From positions 186,001 to 250,000 of the forward strand of contig NZ_CP097118.1 in assembly GCF_024029435.1 (NCBI RefSeq): DNA of 64,000 bases, in the 5' to 3' direction. Both the position numbers and the translations under genes were made by a program. This document shows, in pieces, positions 16,913-25,888 of this stretch; within the stretch, counting starts at the first letter, position 1; each line of letters begins with the position of its first letter. The DNA is from Fructilactobacillus hinvesii. GTDB taxonomy: Bacteria; Bacillota; Bacilli; Lactobacillales; Lactobacillaceae. A model generated the notes under the pieces. That model was not told the origin of the DNA. It searched no databases and was given only the letters and a program-made list of their open reading frames with translations.

Positions 16913-17779
16913 TGGTTTTTTTTGCATTGGTTGTGATTGTGGTTGCTGCGGTTGTTGGGGCGGTTGCTGGGTCCCAAAGTACTTCTGGGCCAGCCGTTGT
17001 TCCGTTCCATCGCGGTGCAGCTCCTGAATGGCCCAGTTCAACCGGTGGCGCAACGTCTTATCTTCCTTGCGTACTCCCACTGCCATCTCATCAGGGGGAA
17101 AGCTCGTAGGCACAATCTTCAGAGGAATCTTGGGGTGGCTGTGAGCCAGGTAGTAACGTGCATAATCTTCATCAATTAAAACGGCGCCGAGGCGACCCAC
17201 CTGTACGTCATTAATCGCCTTATCAAAGGTATCATACTGAACGGGGGCGCTCGTTAGATACTGTTTCAGATCCTTCGGATTAGTTTGAAACAACGTAAAT
17301 CCCGATGATCCAGATTGCACACCCAGTTGCTTGCCGCGCATATCCTGAGGTTGGTTCACTCCCGAATCAGCCCGGGTTAATAAGACCTGCCCCGTCCGGT
17401 GGTAGTTATTCGTAAAGGCCACGTGTTGCTTTCGTTCGGGCGTAACCGTGTACCCATTCCAAATCGCATCGATGTGGTGGGTGTTTAGTTCCGTTTCCTT
17501 CATGGACCAATCAATCACTTGAAAGTCCGGTTTTAACCCCAGTTTCTTACAAGCAGCCTTGGCCATCTCCACGTCATAACCCACCAGGTGGTTATTTTTA
17601 TCCCGAAAGCCCATTGGAACAAAGGTATCATCAATTCCAATTTTGAGCGTTTTTTCATTTTGAAGACTCTTCCAACTATCGGTCCGGTGGTTAAAGCGGT
17701 AGTACACGGTCCCAAGGACTAATCCTAGTAAGGCCAGGACCACTAAATTGCCGATGAGCAACTTTTGCTTTCTTTTCAT
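16910..17779 (-). CDS. Amino acid ABC transporter substrate-binding protein (predicted histidine)
   Basis: This 289-residue extracytoplasmic protein has an N-terminal basic and hydrophobic segment (KLLIGNLVVLALLGLVLGTVYY) with no lipobox cysteine, so it is probably membrane-anchored. The body is a family-3 solute-binding protein: LKIGIDDTFVPMGF, GYDVEMAKAACKKLG, and AIWNGYTVTPERKQHVAFT. The C-terminus is a Pro/Gln-rich tail (PPQQPQQPQSQP). I chose the ATG at 17779 because AAGGAG is correctly placed. It is the third gene of a permease-ATPase-binding-protein operon behind a T-box. The T-box specifier (CAC) predicts histidine as the substrate. Confidence 0.88.
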   Translation of the reverse strand: MKRKQKLLIGNLVVLALLGLVLGTVYYRFNHRTDSWKSLQNEKTLKIGIDDTFVPMGFRDKNNHLVGYDVEMAKAACKKLGLKPDFQVIDWSMKETELNTHHIDAIWNGYTVTPERKQHVAFTNNYHRTGQVLLTRADSGVNQPQDMRGKQLGVQSGSSGFTLFQTNPKDLKQYLTSAPVQYDTFDKAINDVQVGRLGAVLIDEDYARYYLAHSHPKIPLKIVPTSFPPDEMAVGVRKEDKTLRHRLNWAIQELHRDGTEQRLAQKYFGTQQPPQQPQQPQSQPMQKKP

Positions 17780-17792
17780 CGTGAACTCCTTT

Positions 17793-18431
17793 CTAACGGT
17801 CAACGTCCGTTCCGAAGTCCAAAACCTGACCGTTGAGGCTCTGTGCAAACGGCAAATCGTGAGTAACAACGATCTGAGTTACATCACGCTGTTGCAATTT
17901 TTGGATTACTTCCGTCACCCGTTTAGTGGATTCTTCATCTAGTCCAGAAGTAGGTTCATCGTACGCCAACACCCCAGGATTCATGGCTAGGGCCCGGGCA
18001 ATGGCCACCCGTTGCTTCTGCCCTCCTGACAATTGGAACGGGTAAGCGTCCTGTTTACTACTAAGATCCAGTTCGGACAACAGTTCTTGGCATTGTTGTT
18101 GGTACTGTTGCTTCTTTTCTTTTTTCACCACTTTGGGTGCTAACGTGACGTTTTCACTTACTGTATATTGCGGGAATAGGTTAAAGTCTTGAAAAATCAC
18201 GCCAACGTCGGTCCCTCGGCGGTTGGGACTTAGTTCTAACTGTTTTCCGTTCAACTCAATCGTTCCAGTATCCGCCGCAATTAAGCCCGCTAAAATATTG
18301 AGAAAGGTTGTTTTCCCAATTCCGGAGGGTCCGACCACGGTCAGAATTCCACCGTCCGGAACCGTGATGTTTAAGTTCTGAAAGACAACCTGCTCACTAT
18401 ATGATTTCTTTAAATTCTGAATCTTTAGCAT
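17793..18431 (-). CDS. Amino acid ABC transporter ATP-binding protein, GlnQ-like
   Basis: This 212-residue ABC ATPase is slightly short for the polar amino acid family. Walker A is GPSGIGKTT, the signature is LSGGQKQRVAIARALA, and Walker B is VLAYDEPTSGLD, with the H-loop His in VVTHD. It starts 11 bases after the permease gene and ends 13 bases before the binding-protein gene, so the three are one operon. It would power import by dimerising beneath the permease. Substrate specificity comes from the operon's T-box, not from this protein. Confidence 0.93.
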   Translation of the reverse strand: MLKIQNLKKSYSEQVVFQNLNITVPDGGILTVVGPSGIGKTTFLNILAGLIAADTGTIELNGKQLELSPNRRGTDVGVIFQDFNLFPQYTVSENVTLAPKVVKKEKKQQYQQQCQELLSELDLSSKQDAYPFQLSGGQKQRVAIARALAMNPGVLAYDEPTSGLDEESTKRVTEVIQKLQQRDVTQIVVTHDLPFAQSLNGQVLDFGTDVDR

Positions 18432-18442
18432 GTGCTTTCCTC

Positions 18443-19087
18443 CTAACGGTAGTAGTTGAGCCGTTTTTCAATGTAACGCATCGCAATGGTTAAGATGATG
18501 GTTAAGGCAAGGTACATCGCTCCCACTAAGAGGTATGGCACTAACGTTACATCCCGCGAAACAGCGATATTACCGGCCCGCATTAAGTCCCCTAATCCGA
18601 TTACGTAAACTAACGACGTGTCCTTAATCAAATTAATCACTTCATTTCCTACCGACGGCATGACTGTTTTGACCACCTGCGGTAAGGTAATGTACCACAT
18701 GGTTTGCAGGCGGCTAAAGCCAAGTACTTTTGCACCTGCATATTGCCCGGCCGGCACGGCTTGCATTCCCCCGCGAAAGATTTCAGCAAAGTAAGCAGCG
18801 TAGTTCAAAATAAAAGTGAAGACCGCGGCTTCAAACCGGGGTAGCGTGATTAGGTTGGCAAGACTTAACCCGTAGTAAACGAACACAATTTGCAGCAATA
18901 ACGGTGTCCCCCGCATGATCGTAATGTAAGTATCGATAATCCAGCGTAAGACCTTTAATGGGGACTTTTGCAGAATGGCCACGATCACGCCTAACGGTAA
19001 TGAACCCACTAACGTCAAGACGAAAACGCCCAACGTCATTTTTAACCCTTCCAGTAAACTGGGTAAAACTTGATTGATGTAACTCAT
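18443..19087 (-). CDS. Amino acid ABC transporter permease, HisM/GlnP type
   Basis: The 214-residue membrane protein has about five spans. It carries the polar-amino-acid permease signature (YITIMRGTPLLLQIVF near the N-terminus) and the EAA loop contacting the ATPase (AAKVLGFSRLQTM form: AGAKVLGFSRLQTMWYITLPQ, key residues G and LP). I chose the ATG at 19087 because AAGGAGGG is well spaced. It is the first gene of the operon and lies directly below the T-box terminator. It would form the membrane channel as a homodimer. Confidence 0.92.
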   Translation of the reverse strand: MSYINQVLPSLLEGLKMTLGVFVLTLVGSLPLGVIVAILQKSPLKVLRWIIDTYITIMRGTPLLLQIVFVYYGLSLANLITLPRFEAAVFTFILNYAAYFAEIFRGGMQAVPAGQYAGAKVLGFSRLQTMWYITLPQVVKTVMPSVGNEVINLIKDTSLVYVIGLGDLMRAGNIAVSRDVTLVPYLLVGAMYLALTIILTIAMRYIEKRLNYYR

Positions 19088-19140
19088 AATTCCCTCCTTG
19101 ACCGTTTTGGTGCGTTCCACCAGTCGAATTTGGCCAAAAA

Positions 19141-19370
19141 AAAGTCCCCCAAGCTATCAAAAAATTGATAACTTGGAGGACGATTCCGACTCGTGTTCCC
19201 ACCTCTATTTTGACTAACATTACTGCTAGCCACTCAGGCACCTCACCTAGAATGGTAAGGCACAGCTCGTAACGGAGCAACCCGAGTATTTTCTAGAAAG
19301 TACCTGATGATCACGAGTGTGGTTCGCCTAGTTCCAATTGTCGCTTCTCAACTCCAGCGCGATTCTCTGT
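19141..19370 (-). promoter_or_regulatory. T-box leader, predicted tRNA-His sensor
   Basis: Read on the minus strand, the leader starts near 19370 with a stem I (GAGAATCGCGCTGG). GCGAACCACAC follows (19317-19327), where the specifier is most simply CAC (His, 19319-19321) followed by A. The T-box bulge GGTGGGAACACG (19192-19205 region) contains TGGG, which would pair with a CCCA tRNA end; bacterial tRNA-His has the unusual C discriminator, so specifier and bulge agree. The leader ends in a terminator, GTCC(T)CCAAG...CTTGGGGGAC with a T-run (19141-19181). Uncharged tRNA would favour read-through into the ABC operon. Confidence 0.82.
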
Positions 19371-19446
19371 AAATTGAAAGTTAGGTTACTCTTTCGTTCA
19401 TATCTTTGTCAGTATCTTAACCCCTGGTTAATCTTCGTGTCAACCA

Positions 19447-19472
19447 TTAACTTTAAGTTTTTTTAAAGTTAA
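19447..19472 (-). terminator. Weak AT-rich hairpin after asd
   Basis: TTAACTTTAA (19447-19456) and TTAAAGTTAA (19463-19472) form a perfect 10-bp stem just after the asd stop. There is no clear T-run, so terminator function is uncertain. Confidence 0.45.
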
Positions 19473-19478
19473 CGTTCG

Positions 19479-20561
19479 TTATTTCTTGCCGTAGTAATCG
19501 GCCGGAACGCGAACCAGGTCATGTTCAACTAATTTTTCCGCAATTTCCACGGTGTTCGCAGCGGCACCCTTCAAAAGGTTATCGGCTACGACCCACAGGT
19601 TGTAAGCTCCTGGATTTTCGGGATCAGCGCGCACCCGACCAACGTACGTGTCGGTGTGCCCTTCGGCGTTAATTGGTTGCGGGTAAAGTTGTTCAGCAGG
19701 ATTATCCTCTAGCACTAACCCTTTCCCGTTCTTAATCAATTGTTGGATCTTGTGCGCGTCTAAATTGGAGTTATCTTCCACTTCAAAGTAGACGGATTCT
19801 CCGTGCCCAATCACAACGGGAACCCGCACACAGGTAGCGTTGACCTTGATCTTTGGATCATTCATATCCCCGAGCATGATCTTTTTGGTTTCGTGAACCA
19901 TCTTCCACTCTTCATGCGTTGAGCCATCTGGTTCAAAGACGTCAATTTGGGGCAAAAGGTTGAAAGCCAACGGGTAGTGGTGGGCTTCACTCTTCACTGG
20001 GAAAATATCCGCCGTCATTTCTTCCCCGTTTAGGTGTTGTTGGGCTTCGTGGTCCAACTCCTTAATGGCCATTTGTCCGGCCCCAGAACCAGCTTGATAG
20101 GTCGACACAATGATTTGTTTTAAGCCGGCCGCATCTAAAATTGGTTTTAAAGCCACCACCATTTGAATCGTCGAACAGTTCGGGTTAGCAATAATCCCCT
20201 TGTGCTGTTCAATTGCGGATTCGTTGACTTCTGGAACCACTAGGGGTACCTCTGGATCCATCCGAAAGGCACTGGTGTTGTCAACGGCTACTGCGCCACG
20301 CTTAACGGCCTCTGGGAGGAATTGCTTTGAAGCAGCTCCCCCGGCAGAAGCTAACACGATGTCAACGTCGTCGAAGGATTCCGGCGTGGTTGCTTCCACC
20401 GTAACGTCCTGTCCCTTAAACTGCAAAACCGTCCCTGCTGAACGGGGAGAGGCCAGTAACTTTACCTGCTTCACTGGAATCGAAGATTGTTCCAATTGTT
20501 GAATTAACCGAGTTCCCACGGCCCCGGTGGCCCCTAAAATTGCAACGTTATATTCCTTCAT
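19479..20561 (-). CDS. asd: Aspartate-semialdehyde dehydrogenase
   Basis: This 360-residue enzyme reduces aspartyl phosphate to aspartate semialdehyde with NADPH. The N-terminal Rossmann motif NVAILGATGAVGTRL and the active-site cysteine in IIANPNCSTIQM are intact. IKVNATCVRVPV is another family motif. I chose the ATG at 20561; AAAGGA is rather far from it, and a TTG at 20570 in the same frame is an alternative. It is the last gene of the lysine operon. Its product branches to lysine/diaminopimelate and potentially to threonine and methionine. Confidence 0.95.
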   Translation of the reverse strand: MKEYNVAILGATGAVGTRLIQQLEQSSIPVKQVKLLASPRSAGTVLQFKGQDVTVEATTPESFDDVDIVLASAGGAASKQFLPEAVKRGAVAVDNTSAFRMDPEVPLVVPEVNESAIEQHKGIIANPNCSTIQMVVALKPILDAAGLKQIIVSTYQAGSGAGQMAIKELDHEAQQHLNGEEMTADIFPVKSEAHHYPLAFNLLPQIDVFEPDGSTHEEWKMVHETKKIMLGDMNDPKIKVNATCVRVPVVIGHGESVYFEVEDNSNLDAHKIQQLIKNGKGLVLEDNPAEQLYPQPINAEGHTDTYVGRVRADPENPGAYNLWVVADNLLKGAAANTVEIAEKLVEHDLVRVPADYYGKK

Positions 20562-20580
20562 AAGTGTCAAAAATCCTTTC

Positions 20581-21363
20581 CTATAACACGTTTTCTAATC
20601 CCACGGCAAAACCAGTCAGGCGGTGAGCCTGTTTAATCGCAATGTTTAAGCCGTGCATAAATGATTCCCGGTCAAAGGAATCCTGCCGAATCGTCAGTGC
20701 TTCACCAGGACCACCAAAGAGGACCTGTTCGTGCGCCACGTACCCTGGTAACCGAACGGCGTGAATCGGAACATCTTCGTAATTAGCTCCTCGCGCTCCC
20801 GGAATTGTTTCCACGGGATTTTCCACCGTTTCTGGTTTTTGGTTCCGACCAGCGGCAATCATCTTCGCCGTGTTAATCGCGGTTCCAGATGGTGAATCTT
20901 TCTTATCGCCGTGGTGCATTTCAATGATTTCAGCATCCGGGAAGTACTGGGCGGCCTGCTTAGCAAACTGCATTAGTAACACCGCAGATAACCCAAAGTT
21001 TGGAACTAATAAGCCAGCTTGTTGTTGTTCATCCGCCAGTTTGGTTAACTGCGCCACCTGGTCGTCACTCAGACCACTGGTTCCAATGATCGGTGTCATC
21101 CCGTGTTCTAATGCAAACTGGGCGTTGGCAAAGGCGCCTGCCGGAGTCGAAAAGTCGACCCAAATTTGCGCCGTCGTTGAAATGGCGTCTAACTGGTTGA
21201 AGACCTGCGTCGTTTCCGGCAAATCGTAAGCAGCTGGATCCAAAGTCGTCACGTGGGGACTGTACACCGCCGCTAACTCTAACTCCGGATCTCGGTTAAT
21301 CATTGCAGTGGCCTTTTGGCCCATTGAGCCCCGAAAGCCCGCTACTAAAACTGTAATTGGCAT
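20581..21363 (-). CDS. dapB: 4-hydroxy-tetrahydrodipicolinate reductase
   Basis: The 260-residue enzyme carries out the NAD(P)H-dependent second step of the diaminopimelate branch. The nucleotide-binding start VLVAGFRGSMGQKA and the signature EMHHGDKKDSPSGTA, with the catalytic His and Lys, are present. The length is normal. It follows dapA by three bases and precedes asd by about 20, within the lysine riboswitch operon. Confidence 0.96.
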   Translation of the reverse strand: MPITVLVAGFRGSMGQKATAMINRDPELELAAVYSPHVTTLDPAAYDLPETTQVFNQLDAISTTAQIWVDFSTPAGAFANAQFALEHGMTPIIGTSGLSDDQVAQLTKLADEQQQAGLLVPNFGLSAVLLMQFAKQAAQYFPDAEIIEMHHGDKKDSPSGTAINTAKMIAAGRNQKPETVENPVETIPGARGANYEDVPIHAVRLPGYVAHEQVLFGGPGEALTIRQDSFDRESFMHGLNIAIKQAHRLTGFAVGLENVL

Positions 21364-21366
21364 AAA

Positions 21367-22245
21367 CTACTCCTTTTCTCCCAATGCTTGTAAGACGTAG
21401 GATTGCTCAACCGCCGTTAAATCGGTGATGGGTAAGCGGCATCCACCGACATCAAGGCCGTTTTTAGTCAACATGAACTTCACCGCAGATGGCGATGGGT
21501 ACAAGAATAAGCCCTGCATCTTCGGCGTAAGCTCACGTTGTAACTTCCCAGCTTGCGCTAAATCAGAATTCAACAAATCATACATTTGCCGCATTTTTGG
21601 CAGGTAGAGATGGGAAGCCACAGAAACCACACCGTTGCCCCCAACGCTCTTAGCAAACAAACTCTGAGGGTCCTCGCCGGTGTAGACCAAGAAGTCATCG
21701 GGGGTTTGGTCCACAATTGCCTCAAATTCTTCCATCGAACCACACTGTTTAATCCCAATGATATTTGGTTCGTGGCTTAGTTCAACGATCGTATCAACAT
21801 CCATCTTAACACCGGTTCGACCGGGAATGTTATAGATGATGATTGGGAAGTTGGTGGCTTGGGCAACGGCTCGGAAGTGCGCTTTCATTCCGACCTGGTT
21901 GGGTTTGTTGTAGTACGGTACCACTACCAAGGCAGCATCAATCCCAGGAATCTGGCTAACCTCCGTTGTAAAGTCAATCGTGGCCTGGGTGTTGTTACTC
22001 CCGGTTCCAGCAATCACTGGCACCCGGCCGTCAATAAATTGTGCAAAATTCGTGTACAAACTAATTTTTTCGTCGTGAGTTAACGTCGGGGTTTCTCCCG
22101 TCGTGCCCCCAATTAAGAAGCCGTTGCCACCTTCATTAAGGAGACGATCCGTCAGGGTTTCTAACGCTGGATAGTTAATTTCTTGGTCTGCAGTAAAGGG
22201 CGTAATCAGCGCCGTAATAATATCAGTTTTTGTAAAATCAGCCAT
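21367..22245 (-). CDS. dapA: 4-hydroxy-tetrahydrodipicolinate synthase
   Basis: The 292-residue TIM-barrel enzyme condenses pyruvate and aspartate semialdehyde. [10 protein letters not shown] holds the Thr pair of the active site, YNIPGRTGV the catalytic Tyr, and IIGIKQCG the Schiff-base Lys. The length is normal. It lies three bases from each neighbour in the lysine operon, so translation is probably coupled. Confidence 0.97.
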   Translation of the reverse strand: MADFTKTDIITALITPFTADQEINYPALETLTDRLLNEGGNGFLIGGTTGETPTLTHDEKISLYTNFAQFIDGRVPVIAGTGSNNTQATIDFTTEVSQIPGIDAALVVVPYYNKPNQVGMKAHFRAVAQATNFPIIIYNIPGRTGVKMDVDTIVELSHEPNIIGIKQCGSMEEFEAIVDQTPDDFLVYTGEDPQSLFAKSVGGNGVVSVASHLYLPKMRQMYDLLNSDLAQAGKLQRELTPKMQGLFLYPSPSAVKFMLTKNGLDVGGCRLPITDLTAVEQSYVLQALGEKE

Positions 22246-22248
22246 TGT

Positions 22249-23403
22249 TTACTCCTTTTCTGTCATTCGTTGTTGTAACCAACCGGTAATCGCACTAATC
22301 CCGGGTTCAATTGCCGCTTCGTTGGGAACTAGTTCGCTGGAGTGCAGTTGGTGCTTTGGGTCTCCAATCCCCAACCAAAACATGGTTCCGGGAAACTTGG
22401 AAAGCAAGTACCCAAAGTCTTCCCCGGTCATTGCCGGTTCTGTTTCAATGTAGTTCACGTCCGGATTTTGTTGCATGTACTGAATGAAACGCTCCGTCAG
22501 ATGCGGATTATTTTCCACTGGCAGATAGCCCCCCTGGTTCAAATGGAGGTCTACCTGGCAGTTATAGCTGGCAGCAATTCCGTTCGCCACCGCCTGCAGC
22601 CGCTCATCAATGTGTTCAATCATCTTCTGGGTTAGTCCCCGAATCGTTCCGTGGAGCTCGGCCTCTCCGGCAATCACGTTCCGGATGGTTCCCGCGTTAA
22701 ATTGACCAAAGGTAATCACGCCCCCTTCGATCGGATCAACGCTCCGCGATACAATCGTCTGAACTTGACCGATAAACTGACTCGCTGCGACCACCATATC
22801 GTTCGCAAACTGCGGATAAGCCGCGTGTCCCTGGGTTCCCGTAAAGTGGACGTCTACTTCCGTAGTTCCCGCAAACAGAGTCCCCATCCGGCACCCAATT
22901 GCTCCTGCCGGTAGTTGCGGATTATCGTGGAGTCCGTAGAATTCATCGGGGCGCCATTGGCCGGTAAAGACATCATCTTCATAGGCCAACTTCCCACCGT
23001 TTTCACTTTCTTCGGCTGGTTGAAAGAAAAAAAGCAGGTTATCCGTTGGTTGTGCTTTAATGAACTTCGCCAACACCCCCATGGCAACGGTCATGTGAAT
23101 GTCGTGCCCACAGGCATGCATCCGCCCCTGGTGCTGCGAGGCAAACGGTAACCCGGTATCTTCTGTAACCGGTAATGCATCAATATCAGTCCGGTATCCA
23201 ATTGTCCGACGCGGCTTTGTTCCATGTAAAAGTACCAAAATCGCGGTTGGTAATTGGTCCGGAACCTTAATTTCAACAAAATCTACGTCACTAGCAAGGG
23301 CGTTGATTTGTTTCATTAAAAGAGCGTGCGTTTTAAATTCATGCAGCGCTAGTTCGGGAATCTGGTGTAACTGACGGTACAGTTCGTGTAAATCAAGTGT
23401 CAT
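22249..23403 (-). CDS. N-acetyldiaminopimelate deacetylase (M20 family)
   Basis: The 384-residue M20-family metallohydrolase has the metal-binding motif HACGHDIHMT, the catalytic-glutamate segment FFQPAEESENGG, and the dimerisation domain GTQGHAAYPQ. On sequence alone it could be a general aminoacyl hydrolase. Its place between dapH and dapA in a lysine operon makes it the deacetylase that frees LL-diaminopimelate from its N-acetyl form, as YkuR does in Bacillus. It defines the acetylase variant of the pathway here. Confidence 0.92.
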   Translation of the reverse strand: MTLDLHELYRQLHQIPELALHEFKTHALLMKQINALASDVDFVEIKVPDQLPTAILVLLHGTKPRRTIGYRTDIDALPVTEDTGLPFASQHQGRMHACGHDIHMTVAMGVLAKFIKAQPTDNLLFFFQPAEESENGGKLAYEDDVFTGQWRPDEFYGLHDNPQLPAGAIGCRMGTLFAGTTEVDVHFTGTQGHAAYPQFANDMVVAASQFIGQVQTIVSRSVDPIEGGVITFGQFNAGTIRNVIAGEAELHGTIRGLTQKMIEHIDERLQAVANGIAASYNCQVDLHLNQGGYLPVENNPHLTERFIQYMQQNPDVNYIETEPAMTGEDFGYLLSKFPGTMFWLGIGDPKHQLHSSELVPNEAAIEPGISAITGWLQQRMTEKE

Positions 23404-23406
23404 GGA

Positions 23407-24114
23407 TTAACCCCGCAAATCGTCTTCCAACTTGGTTTTGTCCAACGTTTGTTGGTTGACGTCTTTTACCTTTTGGGCCGGCATTCCAGCTACCACCGTG
23501 TATGGAGCAACGTCTTCGGTAACGACCGCACCGGCAGCCACGACGGCGCCCTTGCCGACGTGTACCCCCTCAATCACAACGGCATTAGCTCCCACTAATA
23601 CGTCATCGTCAATTTGCACGGGTTTGGCGCTCGCTGGTTCAATCACTCCCGCTAACACGGCCCCAGCCCCAATGTGGGAGTGCTTTCCAACGATGGCCCG
23701 GCCCCCGAGCACGGCGCCCATGTCGATCATGGAATCTTCCCCGACTTCGGCCCCAATGTTAATCAAGGCGCCCATCATAATTACAGCATCTTTACCAATC
23801 TTAACTTGATCCCGAATGATGGCACCTGGTTCAATCCGGGCGTCAATGTTTTTCGTGTCTAACAATGGTACCGCAGAGTTACGCCCGTCGTTTTCAATTT
23901 CGTAATCAGTTAACTTAGCTTGGTTAGCAGTTAAGAACGGTTGCACGTCCTTCCAGTCTCCAAAGATTACGCCAGTTTGCTCATTTACAAACGGACGAAT
24001 GGTAGCTGGAAAGTCAATCGAACTTAAGTCTCCCTTCAGGTAAACCTTCACGTTTGTCTTCTTTTCGGCATTGCCGATGAATTGAATAATTTCTTGTGCG
24101 TTCATTTCAGCCAT
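23407..24114 (-). CDS. dapH: Tetrahydrodipicolinate N-acetyltransferase
   Basis: The 235-residue enzyme has an N-terminal alpha/beta domain ([20 protein letters not shown]) followed from about residue 90 by a left-handed beta-helix of hexapeptide repeats ([24 protein letters not shown] runs; then [19 protein letters not shown]). It transfers acetyl from acetyl-CoA to tetrahydrodipicolinate, the first committed step of the acetylase branch. The neighbouring deacetylase is its partner. AAGGAGAATTACC precedes the ATG. Confidence 0.96.
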   Translation of the reverse strand: MAEMNAQEIIQFIGNAEKKTNVKVYLKGDLSSIDFPATIRPFVNEQTGVIFGDWKDVQPFLTANQAKLTDYEIENDGRNSAVPLLDTKNIDARIEPGAIIRDQVKIGKDAVIMMGALINIGAEVGEDSMIDMGAVLGGRAIVGKHSHIGAGAVLAGVIEPASAKPVQIDDDVLVGANAVVIEGVHVGKGAVVAAGAVVTEDVAPYTVVAGMPAQKVKDVNQQTLDKTKLEDDLRG

Positions 24115-24136
24115 GGTAATTCTCCTTTATTTACGT

Positions 24137-25435
24137 TTAATCGCTTAATTTGACGTCTAAATGGGTTAAATCGGCGAGGCTTTCGCGCTTAATGACAACC
24201 TGCGCGTGTCCGTTCTCAACGAACACCACCGCCGGTCGGGGATTACGGTTGTAATTTGAAGCCATCGAGTACCCATAAGCTCCGGTTGCTAAGACCGCAA
24301 TGACATCCCCAGCGTGAACTTCCGGTAACTGAGCATCTTTCACCAAGATGTCTCCCGATTCACAGTATTTCCCGGCCACCGTGACCGTTTCCGTTGTGTC
24401 CGGGTGCACGTTATTAGCAGAAATAGCCTCGTACTCAGCTCCATACAGGGCCGGGCGAATGTTATCACCCATTCCCCCGTCAACCGCCACGTACTTACGA
24501 ACAGCCGGAATCGTCTTTTGCGAACCCACCCGGTACAGACTAACCCCGGCGGGTCCAGCAATCGAGCGCCCTGGTTCAATCCAAACCGCCGGCACTGGTA
24601 AGTCGTTCGCTTTCGTTTCTTCCTTCAAAGTGGTCAAAATTTGTTCCACGAATTCTTCCGGACGAAGCGGGTGATCAGCATCCGTATACTGAATCCCAAA
24701 ACCACCACCGACGTTCACAACCTGCGGCGTGTAGTTAAACTCATCCCGCCAGCGGCGCATCAAGCGCACTAACTTCTGGGTTTCAATTTTAAACCCATCG
24801 GTAGCAAAAATTTGGGAACCAATGTGGGAGTGAACCCCACGTAACCGCATCCGGGGTTGATCCAATACTAATTGCAAGGCCTGGTCTGCTTGCCCCGTCA
24901 ACATGTCAAAGCCAAACTTACTGTCCTGTTGTCCGGTTTGAATGAATTCGTGGGTGTGAGCGGAAACGGCTGGAGAAACCCGGAGCATCACGTCGATTTT
25001 GGCATCTTCTTCCTCAAGAACCTGAGCTAACAGGTCAATTTCGTAGAAGTTATCGAGGATGATGGTCCCCACGTGGTGGCGCACTGCCATTTGCAATTCC
25101 TCATAAGATTTATTGTTTCCATGAAAGCTTACCCGCTCCATTGGAAAATCGGCTTGAATGGCCGTAGCTAGTTCACCGGCAGAAACCACGTCGATATGAG
25201 CGTGTTCCTGGTTAACCACCTGGTACATCGCTACGCAAGCAAAGGCCTTGCTGGCATAACTAACTGCGTAGTCTACGTGTTGTTCTTCAAACACGCGGGC
25301 AAAGGCCCGAATCTGATTCCGAATCTTAGCTACATCGTAGACCTGTAATGGCGTCCCAAACTCATCAGCCAGTTCGGTGGCAGGAATGCCCCCAATCAAA
25401 AGCTGATTATCCTGAATTTCATCACTACTTAACAT
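24137..25435 (-). CDS. lysA: Diaminopimelate decarboxylase
   Basis: The 432-residue PLP enzyme makes lysine from meso-diaminopimelate. The PLP lysine lies in VSYASKAFACVAMY, the glycine-rich phosphate site is VNVGGGFGIQY, and the C-terminal active-site cysteine is in YCESGDI. The ATG at 25435 has GAGGAGG upstream; a longer frame lacks such a site. It is the first gene of the operon, directly below the lysine riboswitch, so the last step of the pathway is the most tightly coupled to lysine supply. Confidence 0.97.
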   Translation of the reverse strand: MLSSDEIQDNQLLIGGIPATELADEFGTPLQVYDVAKIRNQIRAFARVFEEQHVDYAVSYASKAFACVAMYQVVNQEHAHIDVVSAGELATAIQADFPMERVSFHGNNKSYEELQMAVRHHVGTIILDNFYEIDLLAQVLEEEDAKIDVMLRVSPAVSAHTHEFIQTGQQDSKFGFDMLTGQADQALQLVLDQPRMRLRGVHSHIGSQIFATDGFKIETQKLVRLMRRWRDEFNYTPQVVNVGGGFGIQYTDADHPLRPEEFVEQILTTLKEETKANDLPVPAVWIEPGRSIAGPAGVSLYRVGSQKTIPAVRKYVAVDGGMGDNIRPALYGAEYEAISANNVHPDTTETVTVAGKYCESGDILVKDAQLPEVHAGDVIAVLATGAYGYSMASNYNRNPRPAVVFVENGHAQVVIKRESLADLTHLDVKLSD

Positions 25436-25465
25436 TATTTTCCTCCTCAATCGCTTTCAAACCAA

Positions 25466-25704
25466 AGAAAAAGGGCCTTTCGGTACGGAAGCTCCGTCCA
25501 AAAGACCCTACTGTGGTAAATTAGAATCGATTTTTATGAATAGCTCCCCGAGAATGAACGTCCCGACAGTCCGTAGCCTCTTAAGCTACGTCCCAGTTAT
25601 CTAAGGCCCATCTCCCCTTAGCACTTCGGCAAACAATCCTTTCTCGTGGTTCCTAGCTGGATGGCAGCTCCCCGCGGTACTCTTATTCCTTGCGACCTCT
25701 ATTT
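25466..25704 (-). promoter_or_regulatory. Lysine riboswitch (L-box) with terminator
   Basis: On the minus strand the conserved L-box pieces appear in order: AGAGGTCGCAAGG (about 25700), AAAGGATTGTTTGCCGAAGT, CTGGGACGTAGC, GGACTGTCGG and CATTCTCGGGGAGCTA (about 25540). A long terminator follows (25472-25509): AGGGTCTTTTGGACGG pairs with CCGTACCGAAAGGCCCT and ends in TTTTT. Lysine binding would favour termination before lysA. Confidence 0.92.
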
Positions 25705-25715
25705 GATTTGCTTTA

Positions 25716-25744
25716 AGCATAACGAAAAAGCCCCGGGTCGTCAA
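25716..25744 (-). promoter_or_regulatory. Promoter of the lysine operon
   Basis: TTGACG (-35, 25739-25744), a 17-base spacer and TATGCT (-10, 25716-25721) on the minus strand. Transcription would begin just before the L-box. Confidence 0.8.
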
Positions 25745-25791
25745 CCAATTGCCGTGGTTATCAACTAATTTTCTTTATTTCTATATAGAGT

Positions 25792-25821
25792 TTGCCAAAC
25801 GGGTTCAGATTTGCGCATAAT
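25792..25821 (+). promoter_or_regulatory. Promoter of lysC-dapF
   Basis: TTGCCA (25792-25797), an 18-base spacer and CATAAT (25816-25821). No L-box follows it; the leader to lysC is short and apparently unstructured. Confidence 0.55.
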
Positions 25822-25888
25822 GAAGTTGCGTAATTAAACAAATGATGATAGTTTCACTATTAATCAAACCAACGAGGTCAGACAATTT

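Noticed and set aside
24340..24674. Frames on both strands overlapping lysA
   Set aside because: The lysA frame is complete with all catalytic motifs; the others look like random, Arg/Ser/Thr-rich translations.
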